From assembly GCA_947471745.1 (NCBI GenBank), contig CANJKZ010001023.1, positions 434,001 to 498,000 on the forward strand: a stretch of 64,000 nucleotides of DNA, given 5' to 3'. The position numbers and the translations under genes are program-made. Shown here piece after piece: positions 34,152 to 44,293 of this stretch. The DNA comes from Closterium sp. Naga37s-1 (Eukaryota > Streptophyta > Zygnematophyceae > Desmidiales > Closteriaceae). The notes beneath the pieces were generated by a model. It did not search any database. It was not told the DNA's origin and saw only the letters and a program-made list of their open reading frames with translations. Within the stretch, counting starts at the first letter, position 1. Each line of letters opens with the position of its first letter.

Positions 34152-34397
34152 CTCCCCTGCCGCGCTCACGCTTGAGCCTCCAGCCCACACGGCAGTACTC
34201 CACGGAGAAAACTCGTCCTCGGCGTGCACCCCACACACAGCACGCCGTCACCGCACCAGCCGTGTAGAAGGGCACGGCACCTACTGCTGCACCTCGTCGT
34301 CGCCGTCGCCGACGTCGACCAGACGAACTTGGCCGATGGCGACAGAGCACCGGTTGAAAGCCGGAAAATGCAGCGCCTTCGTCAGGAAGTCCGCCGG

Positions 34398-36075
34398 CTA
34401 CTTGGTGGTCGGGATGTGGTTCAGCACAAATTTCCCGCGCCTCACCATGTGCTGCAGCCAGGCGTAGCGTCGCTCCATGTGCTTGAGGTTGCCCGTCAAC
34501 CCTAGGCCCTCAGCGACCGTGATCGCCGACTTGTTGTCGACGCGGAGGATGGTCGGCTTCCCAGCGTCGAGCAGCTTGAATTCCGCAAGGAGGAAGCGAA
34601 GTCGACGCCCCTCCTTGCCGGCGTCCGTGGCCGCCACGTACTCCGACTCGGTCGATGACAATGTCGCGCACTTGATGCGCGAGCTCGACCAGGAGACGGC
34701 GGCCCCTCCGTAGACGAACACGTAGCCTCCCGTGCTCGTCCGGTTCTGCTTGTTGCCCGCGTCGTCGGCATCGACGTAGCCGATCAGCTCCAACGGTTCT
34801 GGTCCACCGCCAAACTCCAGGGCAGTGTCGCGGGTGTCGGCGAGGTAGGCGAGGCAGCGGTCGACCTCGCGCCAATGCTGGTCGCTCCTCACCGTGAGGC
34901 CGCTCCCCAGCTTGCTGCAGGCGAACGCGATGTCCGGCCTGGTCGTCGTCGCCGCGAACTGCAGCGAGCCGACCTTCTGCCGGTACTCCTCCTCCTCGCG
35001 CTCTTGAGCCTCCTCGTCGTCGAACGTCAGCTGAGCGTAGGCGTCAACCGAGACTGGCGTCTTCGGGACTCGACCGCCCTGCTCCTCGTCGATGAAGCGC
35101 CTGCGCAGCTTGTCGGCGTAGCCCTGCTGGTGCAGCCACAGCTTCCTGGCCGGCCTGTCGCGCACGATCTCCAGTCCGAGGTACTTCACCACCGGCGAGA
35201 TCTCACGCAGCTCGAAGGCGGCCTCCAGCAGATCCTTCAGCTCCTTCAGCATCGCGGTGCTGCTGCTGGCGGCGAGCAGGTCGTCGACGTAGACTAGCAC
35301 CCAGCAGGTCACTCCGTCGTCGCCGGTCTTGAAGTAGAGCGCCTCATCGACCTGACTCTTCTTCCAGCCAGCGCCCAGCAGCACTCCGTCGAGAGCCCTG
35401 TACCACAGCAGCGGCGACTGCTTCAGCCTGTAGAGGCTCTTCAGCAGCTTACACACCCGGCCGGTCCCGTCGTCGAAGTAGTCCGGCTGGTACATGTAGA
35501 GCACCCTGTCGAGCTTGCTCTGCAGGAAAGCGTTCTTCATGTCGAGCTGCATCAGGTTGAGGTTGAGGACGGCGACGATGCTGAGGAAGATCCTCAGCGT
35601 GACGTAGCTGCTCACCGGCGAGTACGTCTCGTCGTAGTCGGCACCGTACGACCAGCCTCGCCTTCTCGCGCTCGACGGTGTCGTCAATGCGGTACTTGGT
35701 CGACAGCACCCACCGGCTCTTCATGATGTTCACCCCACGTGGGCGTTCGACCAGCTCCCAAGTGCCCATGCCGATGAGGTTGCGAATCTCTTCTTCCATG
35801 GCGGCCTTCACCGCCTCGCCCTTCCAGCTCGACAGCGCCTCCTTCACCGTCATCGTGGCGATGTCCCAGCGGTGTTCGGGGTCGGCATGCACGTCAGGGT
35901 CGAGCTCCGGCAGGTCGTCATCCTCCTCGGCGTCGTCGTACAACAGGTCGTCGTCGACCTCGTCGAACACCGTGGTGAAGGCAGCAGCTGGTGGTAGGCA
36001 GGCGTGGAAGCTCAGCCGTTCCGGTGGCCGTCGAGCTCGACCTGTGCGTCGCAGCTCAAGCTTCGTGATCGGCAC
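34398..36075 (-). pseudogene. Element B reverse transcriptase and RNase H
   Basis: Begins with the linker end ITKLELRRTGRARRPPERL and the RT start (WELVERPRGVNIMKSRWV). A frameshift or small deletion near 35650-35690 follows, then DYDETYSPVSS, QLDMKNAFLQ, the catalytic YVDDLL (about 35280-35292) and RNase H (VDADDAGNKQNRTSTGGYVF; ATLSSTESEYVAA). It ends HIPTTK and a stop at 34398. Confidence 0.85.
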
Positions 36076-36201
36076 TGTCAAACATTATATATGTTGTATT
36101 TGTGTAGGCTACAGTGGGTTAGCCTTTAGGGGGTACACAATTCTAGGGTTAGGTACTTGTACTCCCTTTCCTTTCTAGTCCAACACTTCTTCTTTTTAAC
36201 A
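36076..36201 (+). repeat. Element C 5' LTR
   Basis: 126 bp, TG…CA, one mismatch (T/C) to the 3' copy near its end. Confidence 0.95.
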
Positions 36202-36645
36202 TGGTATTAAGAGCGTAGGTTTAGACCTAGGATCGCTCCTTAGGGCCCACCGTTCCGTTCGAAGCGCCCTCGAGCGCCTTTCTCCTAGTGCGCCCTCGTG
36301 CGCCTCGCTGTCTCCTACTGCCCGTGCGCAGCTCAGTAGAGCCGCACGCGGCCTTTTTTTCTCGCGTGCGTCGCCCCCTAGCAGCCCGCGCGCGGCGTTT
36401 TCTGCGAGCGCGCCGCCCGTTAGCCGCCCACGCTGCCACGCGCCGCCCGCTAGCAGTCCGTCGACGGGCCCCTCCTGGCCGCACGTAGCCCGCTAACGAC
36501 CGGCAGCCCCGCCCGTAGGCCGCGCCGCCGCCCTCTAGGCCGCCCACGTGCTAGTCAGGCCCACGCAAGGCCACGGCCCGCCCGCTACAGCCGCCCGTGT
36601 GCACGCCCCCCCTGTCGCGCACTGCCCCGTAGCCCGGCCCGAGCC

Positions 36646-36738
36646 GAACCGCGCCGCCCGAACCGAGCCGCGCCGCCCGAACCGAGCCGCGCCGCCCTAA
36701 CCGAGCCGCGCCGCCCGAACCGAGCCGCGCCGCCTAGG
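36646..36738 (+). repeat. 19-bp tandem repeat in the leader of element C
   Basis: About five units of GAACCGAGCCGCGCCGCCC between the 5' LTR and the gag start. Confidence 0.85.
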
Positions 36739-36800
36739 CAGATCCGTGCCGCCCTACTGTTCCTACTACTGCAGTTCCTACTACTCCTACCACTGCAACT

Positions 36801-37850
36801 ATGGCTAGTCCTTCTGTGCTAGCTTTCGATGCTGAGGGCCGCCCACTGAAGTTTGAGATCTGGCTCGATGACTTACACCTATTCCTCCAGCTCACTGCCA
36901 AGGAGGATATCTCACTGTACGATCACGCGCTAGGCCATGCTACTGCCCCTGCTGCTACAGCTGACAGTATTGCCCGCTCACAGTGACAGACTCGTGACGC
37001 TCACGCTCGCTTCGACTCCCTGCCGGTAGATGAGCGCGAGCACTTTGGCCAGCACAAAACTGCGCAGGCACTGTACACTGCTGTAGTTGCACGCTACTCC
37101 TCACCTGCCTCTGCTGCGCTAGGCCGTCTCTCGCTCCCCTACCTGTTCCCAGACCTGTCAGCTTTCTCCACAGTCTCTGACCTCATCACGCACCTCCGCA
37201 CTAGTGAGGCCCGCTTCCGTGCTGCTATGCCCGCTGAGTTTCTTGACAAGGACCCCCCCCCGCTCTGGCTCACTCTCTACCACCTAGTCACTCGCCTCCC
37301 TGACACTCTGCGTTCAGTCAGGGACCACTTCCTAGCTCGCTGCCCCACTGAGCTCACCATTGACCTCCTCGAGAAGGAACTGCTTGCAGCCGAGGCTAGC
37401 ATAGTCGCTGTAGGTGCCTCTCGTGGCGACCCCCGCACCCCTTTCTTCGAGGGGTGTTCCCCTTCCCCCCTTCTCCCCTCTGTCGCCTCTGCTGCTGCTG
37501 TCGACCTAGTTGGTACTGAGCAGGTCGGTCCTGCGTCCGCTCCGAGCTGGCGCCACAGCGGCAAGGGCAAAGGGGGCAAGGGAGGTGGAGGTGACGGCGG
37601 GGGAGGCGGTGGTGGGGGTGGTGGCGGCGGTGGGGGTGGTGGCGGGGCTGGAGGGGCTAGTGGCGGCGGTGGGGGTGGTGGCGGCAGCGGCGGGGGCGGT
37701 GGTGGTGGCGGCGGTGGACGCGGAGGCGGCAGGGGCGGTGGTGGACGGGGTGGCAGTGGCGGAGGTGGTGGTCGTGGAGGCGCTGGCGGTGGCCAGAGCC
37801 AGCAGCCGACTCCGTCGCCCCAGGAGCTTCGTGAGTGGTACTCTCAGCAC
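36801..37850 (+). pseudogene. Element C gag with Gly-rich tail
   Basis: ATG at 36801, with the copia gag-like start LKFEIWLDDLHLFLQL. A TGA at 36984-36986 stands where a Trp codon would keep the frame open (…SQ-stop-QTRDAHARF). The frame then continues through MPAEFLDKDPPPLWLTLYHL to a ~75-residue Gly-rich tract and PQELREWYSQHG. No clear CCHC zinc knuckle is visible. The frame is lost at a run of 14 G near 37852-37865. Confidence 0.8.
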
Positions 37851-37865
37851 GGGGGGGGGGGGGGG

Positions 37866-39760
37866 GTGGACTTAGCTGCACGTACGTCATCCGCACAGGT
37901 GACCGCACTGGTCAGACGTGTGGGAGGGCGCACACCACGCAGCGCTGCTTCTCCCGCCTCGACGACGCTTGGCGTACTCAGTTCCCTGCTGCCACTGAGC
38001 TGCCCCGCTGGGCTGATCTGATGAAGAAAAACATTGATATCTATGCTCTAGACTTTGATGCTATTCTCACTGCCATGTATGTGTTGTCTACTAGTGGAGA
38101 GGGTGCTCAGTACCTGCGTGTTCCGCCCGACCCGGGCATTCGGACCAGTGAGGCTGCCGCTCTAGGTGCTAATGCGTCTGTTGCCCTAGGTGCTGGTGAG
38201 GCTGCCGCTCCAGGTACTCCCGTGTCTCCTGCCCCAGGTACTGGTGAGGCTACTGCTCTAGGTGCTCGTGAGTCTGCGCCCCCTGGTACTGAGTCTACTG
38301 AGGCACTGCACACCTTCACACTGGACTCAGGTGCTTCTCGCTGTTTCTTTCGTGACCGCACTGCCCTTAAGCAGCTTGCTCGGCCAGTTGCTGTCTCCCT
38401 TGCTGACCCCTCTGGGGGTCCGGTCATTGCAACCTCCTCCACTGTCCTTCCTTGTCCTGCGGTTCCGTCGGGCACACTGTCAGGTCTCCACCTCCCCTCG
38501 TTCTCTACGAACTTGGTGGCGGGTTGTGCGCTCCAGGACGGGGGTGTCCACCAGTTCACCCCTGCCTACGAGCGCGTGACACACTGCACGTGTGCTCGGA
38601 CGGGCCGTCACCTGGCTACCTTCACTCGGCAGCCGGGGTCGGACCTGTACACACTGACCACTGAGTCCCCTCAGGTAGCTGCGTCTGCGTCTTCTTCAGG
38701 TCAGCTGTCTGCCCCCTGCTCGTGTCGCTCTCTAGCACACGAGACCGTCCTCTGGCACCACCCCCTTGGTCACCCGTCAGTGCAGCGCCTTCGTGCCATG
38801 CACAAACGGTACCTTGTCTCTGGTCTTCCCAGGGTTCTCCCTCCCCTCCCACCCTCGCCTGCTCCTCCCTGTCTTCCCTGTGTCGAGGGGCGGCAGCGCG
38901 CCGCTCCTCACTCCTCCTCGTTTCCCCCGACGACTGCTCCCTTGCAGACGCTCCACATGGACGTGTGGGGCCCAGCCCGCGTCCGTGGACAGGGTCAGGA
39001 GAGGTACTTCCTGATCGTTGTTGACGACTACTCGCGCTACACCACGGTCTTCCCCTTGCGCACCAAGGGTGAGGTCCCTGATGTCTTGATCCCTTGGATC
39101 CGCGCTTCTCGTCTCCAGCTCAGTGAGCGTTTCCAATCGGACTTTCCTGTCCTGCGTTTGCACTCTGACAGAGGTGGTGAGTTCTCCTCCGACCTCTTGG
39201 CAGCCTACTGTGCGGAGCACGGCATCCGCCAGTCGTTCACGCTTCCGGCCTCTCCACAGCAGAATGGGGTTGCTGAGCGCCGCATTGGCTTGGTCATGGA
39301 GGTCGCTCGTACCTCCTTGATCCATGCGGCTGCCCCCCACTTTCTGTGGCCGTTTGCGGTCCGATACGCTGCGCATCAGCTCAACCTCTGGCCCCGTGTC
39401 TCCTTGCCGGAGACTTCCCCGACACTGCGTTGGACGGGAGAGGTTGGCGATGCGTCGCGTTTTCGGGTCTGGGGTTCTCGAGCTTTTGTTCGCGATACGT
39501 CCGCGGACAAGCTCTCCTCCCGCGCTGTTCCTTGTGTCTTCCTTGGCTTTGTCCCGGACGCGTCTGGTTGGCAGTTTTACCACGCCACCTCGCGCCGTGT
39601 CCTGCCCTCTCAGGACGTCACTTTTGACGAGTCCGTGCCCTACTACCGCCTCTTCCCCTACCGCACTGCCCCGCTCCCCCCCCCGCCTCTCTTCCTCGCG
39701 CCAAGTGCTGCTGTGGTAGACCCCTCCCCCCTCAGGGTGCCGCTCCCTCAGGTGTGTCCC
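37866..39760 (+). pseudogene. Element C protease and integrase
   Basis: Open frame with protease (TFTLDSGASRCFF), pre-integrase His/Cys motifs (LWHHPLGHPSVQ; PCLPCVEGRQ) and the integrase triad context (HMDVWGPARV, LHSDRGGEFSS, QQNGVAERRIG). The integrase C-terminal region runs to DVTFDESVPYYRLFPYR. The frame shifts at a C-rich stretch near 39720-39735, just before the linker. Confidence 0.85.
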
Positions 39761-42700
39761 AGGTAGACCCGGTTGAGCCTGTCGAGGTAGCTGTCGACTC
39801 TCGTCCTGCTAGGGGTGCTGAGCCTGAGCGAGCGGAGCCTGAGCGTGCGGAGCCTGGGGGTGCGGAGCCTGGGGGTGCGGAGCTTGGGGGTGCTGAGCCT
39901 GGGGGTACGGAGCCTGGGGGTGCGGAGTCTGGGGGTGCTGAGCCTGGGGGTGCGGAGCCTGCGGGTGCTGAGTCTGGGGGTGCTGAGCCTGGGTGTGCTA
40001 CGTCTGAGGGTGCTGAGACTGAGCGTACTTCACCTGGAGGAGCTCTCTCCTCACAGCAGCTACGAGAGTGGTACTTACAGTACTGCAGCCTCAGGAGGGG
40101 TGCTTCTGGAGCTAGGAGTGCTGCTGGAGCTGGTGCTAGTGCTTCCCCTCCTAGGCGGGAGCTGCCCTCTCCCCAGCGGCTCCGAGAGTGGTACACTCGG
40201 CGCTGCAGTCTCCGGAGTGGCGCTCCTAGTGCCGCGGACCCTGGTGCTGGAGGTGCTGCTGCTGCTGGCGGTGCTACTGGTGCTGGAGCTGCTGGAGGTG
40301 CTGCTGCTGGCGGTGCTGCTGGCGCTGCTGGAGGTGCTGCTGGTGCTGGTGCCGCTGGAGCTGCTGGAGGTACTGCTACTACTGGAGGTGCTGCTGGTGC
40401 TGCTGGAGCTGCTGGAGGTGCTGCTGCTGCTGGCGGTGCTGCTGGCGCTGCTGGAGGTGCTGCTGGTGCTGGTGCTGCTGGAGCCGCTGGTCCTGGGGGT
40501 GCTCGTACTGGAGGTACTGGAGCTGCTGGGACTGGTCCTGCTGAGGGGGTTGTCGCTGGAGGTGCTGAGCGGCCGCGACCGTACTACGTTCCGCTCCTTC
40601 AGCAGGTTCTTAGTCTCCCGCCCTCTACTGGTCCTTCTCCTCCCCTACTGAGTCCACCGCCTGTCCAGTCGCAGTCACAGTTACAGCCAGCCTCTCCACT
40701 GCCTGGTCCTTCTCCTTACGCTGAGCCGACGGGAGGTCTTGCTGAGCGTCGTGAGCCTGAGTCTCGTCCTCCGTCGCCTGAGTCTCGTCCAGCGTCGCCT
40801 GAGTCGCGTCCAGAGTCACCTGTCCGTGCTGTCCGCTCTGGTCGTCGTGCTCCGCGTGAGCGACCTCCTCCTGTCCCTGGCACTCACTATATGACTCTGC
40901 GTCCTTCCACTGCTCCACAGCGTGTCCCTCTGCCGTCTCCTCCTGCGTCCTCTCTTCCTGCTCTTACTGACCCGGAGTCTGGCTCTCTTCGTGCTGCCAG
41001 TCCTACTGTCACACGTCTCCTTGCCACTGTTATCACTGACCCTTCCTTCGAGTCCTCTGCTGCGTCTGCTCTAGTCGCTGAGCTTGTTGACTTTGCTGCC
41101 GCCTGTCGTCTAGACTACGCCGCTAGCCTTGTTGCTGAGTCTGAGTCTGTCTGTTCTCCGTCCGTCGGGGGTGAGTGTGCTCTTGGCACGGACGTCCTCG
41201 AGGACAGACAGGAGGAGTTTGAGTGCTTTGCCGCTGCTTTGCCTCATCTAGTGTCCATGCTAGTTGCCCCTGAGGGAGACCCGGATGCACCAGACATTCC
41301 GACCCCACGCTCCTACGCAGAGGCGATGGAGGGTCTCTACTCCTCTCAGTGGCAGACAGCCATGGACGCAGAGATGGCTTCCTGGAAATCCACAGGCACC
41401 TACGTCGACGAGGTTCCCCCACCTGGGGCGAACATCGTCAGTGGCATGTGGATTTTCAGGGTGAAGCGGCCGCCGGGTTCTCCGCCTGTCTTCAAGGCGC
41501 GTTACGTTGCACGAGGCTTCAGTCAGCGAGAGGGAGTTGACTTCTTCCAGACCTTCTCCCCGACCCTGAAGATGACCACTCTTCGGGTTCTGCTACACGT
41601 CGCCGCTCAGCGTGACTACGAGCTCCACTCTCTTGACTTCAGCACTGCGTTCCTACAGGGCAGCCTGCACGAGGAGATCTGGCTGCGCCGCCCACCTGGC
41701 TTCACTGGGTCGTTCCCTCCTGGTACCCAGTGGAGCCTCCGGCGGCCAGTCTACGGTCTCCGCCAGGCACCCCGTGAGTGGCACGACACACTGAGGACTA
41801 CGCTTGCGGCTCTTGGGTTTGCTCCTTCTACTGCTGACCCGTCGCTGTTTCTACGCACCGACACCACTCTGCCGCCGTTCTACGTTCTCGTGTACGTCGA
41901 CGACTTGGTCTTTGCTACTGCTGACACTGAGGCACTCGCCCACGTGAAGTCGGAGCTACAGAAGAGACACACGTGCACAGACCTGGGTGAACTGACAAGC
42001 TATCTTGGCTTGCGGATCACCCGGGACAGAGCACAGCGCACCATCACCTTGACTCAGTCACACATGGTGCAGCAGGTCCTTCAGCGCTTCCGCTTCACGT
42101 GCTCCTCGCCTCAGCCCACTCCTCTGCCTACCGGTCACTCGCTCTCAGCTCTGCCTTCGGATGAGTCCGTAGAGCCGAGTGGCCCGTATCCAGAGCTTGT
42201 GGGCTGCCTCATGTACCTGATGACCTGCACTAGACCTGACCTTGCATACCCTCTTAGCATCCTAGCACGCTATGTCGCTCCTGGCCGTCACCGGAAGGAG
42301 CACATGGATGCCGCTAAGAGGGTGTTGCGTTACCTGTGCAGTACGTCGGGCATGGGGCTTGTGCTTGGAGGAAGGCACGACGTTGTCCTCACTGGACACT
42401 CAGACGCTTCTTGGGCTGACGACCAGGCTACGCAGCGGTCGTCTCAGGGTTACACCTTCAGCCTTGGCTCTGGCTCTGTTTCCTGGCGTTCTACACGCTC
42501 CTCTTCTGTTCTCAGCTCCAGTTGTGAGGCTGAGATCTACGCCACAGCCATGGCTGCCCAGGAGCTACGCTGGCTCACCTACCTGCTGACCGACCTCGGA
42601 GAGCGGCCTCGTTCTCCTCCAGTGCTGTACGTCGACAACAAGGCAGCCATTGCCTTGTGTGAGGAGCACAGACTGGAGCACAGAACGAAGCACATCGCTC

Positions 42701-42876
42701 TGCGCTACTTCCTAGCGCGAGAGCTGCAGCAGAGGGGTCAGCTTCGTCTCTCGTACGTGGTCACTCGGGCCAACACTGCTGATGTGTTCACCAAGGCGCT
42801 TCAGCCTTGTGATCATCAGCGTTTCTGTACTGTTCTAGGCCTTGTGCCTACTCTCCCTCACTTGCTTACTTCTTGA
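39754..42876 (+). CDS. Element C linker, reverse transcriptase and RNase H
   Basis: 1,040-codon frame. It starts with SQVDPVEPVEV, about 15 repeats of G-A-E-P-G, two LREWY peptides and a long Ala/Gly repeat. RT follows (YVDEVPPPGANIVSGMWIFR; QTFSPTLKMTTLR; LDFSTAFLQG; catalytic YVDDLVFAT near 41893). RNase H is complete (GHSDASWADDQATQRSSQG, SSCEAEIYATAMA, YVDNKAAIAL) and ends LPHLLTS. This segment is intact and the catalytic residues are present. Confidence 0.88.
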   Translation: MSQVDPVEPVEVAVDSRPARGAEPERAEPERAEPGGAEPGGAELGGAEPGGTEPGGAESGGAEPGGAEPAGAESGGAEPGCATSEGAETERTSPGGALSSQQLREWYLQYCSLRRGASGARSAAGAGASASPPRRELPSPQRLREWYTRRCSLRSGAPSAADPGAGGAAAAGGATGAGAAGGAAAGGAAGAAGGAAGAGAAGAAGGTATTGGAAGAAGAAGGAAAAGGAAGAAGGAAGAGAAGAAGPGGARTGGTGAAGTGPAEGVVAGGAERPRPYYVPLLQQVLSLPPSTGPSPPLLSPPPVQSQSQLQPASPLPGPSPYAEPTGGLAERREPESRPPSPESRPASPESRPESPVRAVRSGRRAPRERPPPVPGTHYMTLRPSTAPQRVPLPSPPASSLPALTDPESGSLRAASPTVTRLLATVITDPSFESSAASALVAELVDFAAACRLDYAASLVAESESVCSPSVGGECALGTDVLEDRQEEFECFAAALPHLVSMLVAPEGDPDAPDIPTPRSYAEAMEGLYSSQWQTAMDAEMASWKSTGTYVDEVPPPGANIVSGMWIFRVKRPPGSPPVFKARYVARGFSQREGVDFFQTFSPTLKMTTLRVLLHVAAQRDYELHSLDFSTAFLQGSLHEEIWLRRPPGFTGSFPPGTQWSLRRPVYGLRQAPREWHDTLRTTLAALGFAPSTADPSLFLRTDTTLPPFYVLVYVDDLVFATADTEALAHVKSELQKRHTCTDLGELTSYLGLRITRDRAQRTITLTQSHMVQQVLQRFRFTCSSPQPTPLPTGHSLSALPSDESVEPSGPYPELVGCLMYLMTCTRPDLAYPLSILARYVAPGRHRKEHMDAAKRVLRYLCSTSGMGLVLGGRHDVVLTGHSDASWADDQATQRSSQGYTFSLGSGSVSWRSTRSSSVLSSSCEAEIYATAMAAQELRWLTYLLTDLGERPRSPPVLYVDNKAAIALCEEHRLEHRTKHIALRYFLARELQQRGQLRLSYVVTRANTADVFTKALQPCDHQRFCTVLGLVPTLPHLLTS

Positions 42877-43109
42877 CTCTGCTTGTACTATGGTCTCTAT
42901 ATATATACCTGCATGCTTACACTTGCTAGGTTGTGATCACTGTACCTCTTGTTCTATTATCAAACTGCATGTGAACTGGTCTTGTGACCATTTGCTTGTG
43001 CTCGGAATTTGTGTGGTATCCTTGAGATCCACCCTGAGCTTGTCTTGCTTTGTTTTGCTTTGACTGGTCTTGTGACCACTTGCTCTCCCCCACTTAGCCT
43101 ATGGGGGTG
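42877..43109 (+). other. Element C 3' untranslated region and polypurine tract
   Basis: Non-coding, with the TGTGACC/TGTGAAC motif repeated, ending in a G-rich tract before the LTR. The same region of element A (54163-54410) is related. Confidence 0.7.
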
Positions 43110-43235
43110 TGTCAAACATTATATATGTTGTATTTGTGTAGGCTACAGTGGGTTAGCCTTTAGGGGGTACACAATTCTAGGGTTAGGTACTTGTACTCCC
43201 TTTCCTTTCTAGTCCAACACTTCTTCTTTCTAACA
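43110..43235 (+). repeat. Element C 3' LTR
   Basis: 126 bp copy adjoining the GGCAC target duplication at 43236. Confidence 0.95.
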
Positions 43236-44293
43236 GGCACTTCCACCACGTCGCTTTCGGTTGACTCCTCACCCGCCGACTGCTCCCCTTCCTCATCGAT
43301 GTCCTCGTCGTCGACCAGCTGCTTCAACCCTTCGACCGGCTGCTCGTCTGCTGCTGACTTCGACAGCTCCCCTGTCGACTGCCCCGGTTGCTGCTCCCCT
43401 GTCGGCTGCACCGCTGCTGTTGACTCCTGTTCGACCGGCTCCCCTGTCTGCTGCTCCCCTGTCGTCGACGGCTTCCCATCCTGGTCGACGAGCTTAGCGC
43501 CTTGTCGACCGCCGGCGATGCCATGGACCGGCGCCATAGGCGACGCCTCAAGGCTCCCCTCATCGTCGGTGGTCGACACAGGGGCCGACCCAGGCCGATC
43601 TGCGACGGGGAACGGAGGAGCAAGGACAGGGGGAGGGGGAAGAACCTCCACAACATCCTCAACAGCAGGCTCGTCGACTTCGGCGAGCAACGGAATCGTC
43701 GCCGTCGAGGTGTCCGTCGGCGGATGCGCCTGCGTCCGCTCCGACGCCGGCCCATACGTCGCCTTCCACACCTCAAGCGACAGCGTCTCGTAGAAGATCA
43801 CCTCGACCGACGTGACCACCTTGTTGTCAGTCAGGTCGAGCACCTCCCAGCCCTTGCTGTCCTGCGACACACCCAGGTGAAGCCCCCAACGAGCCTTCGG
43901 CGCCAGCTTCCCACCGCGATGCTGCTCAGGAACCATGAACTGCACCATGCAGCCCCACACCCGCGCCAGCGTGAGGTCAGGCTTCGTCCCGGTCAGCAGC
44001 TGGTACGGAGTTGTCCCCGGCGGCGTCGTCGACCGCTCCAAGCAATTGCGCACCCAGACCGCCTGTCGAAGAGCAAGGTGCCACCAGTGATGCTGCACGC
44101 CCATGTGCAGCAGCATCGTCCGCACGGACTCGACGACCGTGCGCATCTCCCGCTCAGCCATCCCATTCTGCTGCGGAGTGTAGGGGCACGTCAGGTCGTG
44201 GACGATACCCTTCCCGTCGACGAAGTCGGTGAACGCCTTCCCGAGGAACTCCCCTCCTCGATCGGAGCGAAGCGTCAGCACCGACTTCTTCGT
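43236..44293 (-). pseudogene. Element B integrase remainder and linker, cut by element C
   Basis: Continues in frame after the TAG with LTLRSDRGGEF and PQQNGMAERE (second Asp and Glu of the integrase triad), then a Pro/Glu/Gln-rich linker. The frame is cut at 43236 by the C insertion and continues across it at 36075, in frame once one target-site copy is discounted. Confidence 0.85.

Larger units (their letters stand above)
36076..43235 (+). mobile_element. Element C: youngest Ty1/copia retrotransposon, inserted in B
   Basis: 7,160 bp with 126-bp LTRs (36076-36201 and 43110-43235; TGTCAAAC…TAACA) that differ at a single base. A perfect 5-bp target duplication GGCAC flanks it (36071-36075 and 43236-43240). 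The 5' LTR is followed by TGGTATTAAGAGC (primer site, Met-initiator type) and the 3' LTR is preceded by CCTATGGGGGTG. It belongs to the same family as A: shared LTR layout, shared Gly-rich gag tail, shared LREWY peptides, and closely similar pol. One TGA in gag and frameshifts at homopolymer-rich sites interrupt the polyprotein. Confidence 0.96.

Noticed and set aside
33176..34267. Long overlapping frames in both strands of the element B LTRs
   Set aside because: They arise from the 40-bp repeats and high GC, and the same frames appear in both LTRs. LTRs are not expected to code.
36984..36986. Stop-codon readthrough signal in element C gag
   Set aside because: The TGA stands where a single change from TGG (Trp) would keep the frame, and there is no conserved downstream structure visible. 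A simple nonsense mutation is more likely.
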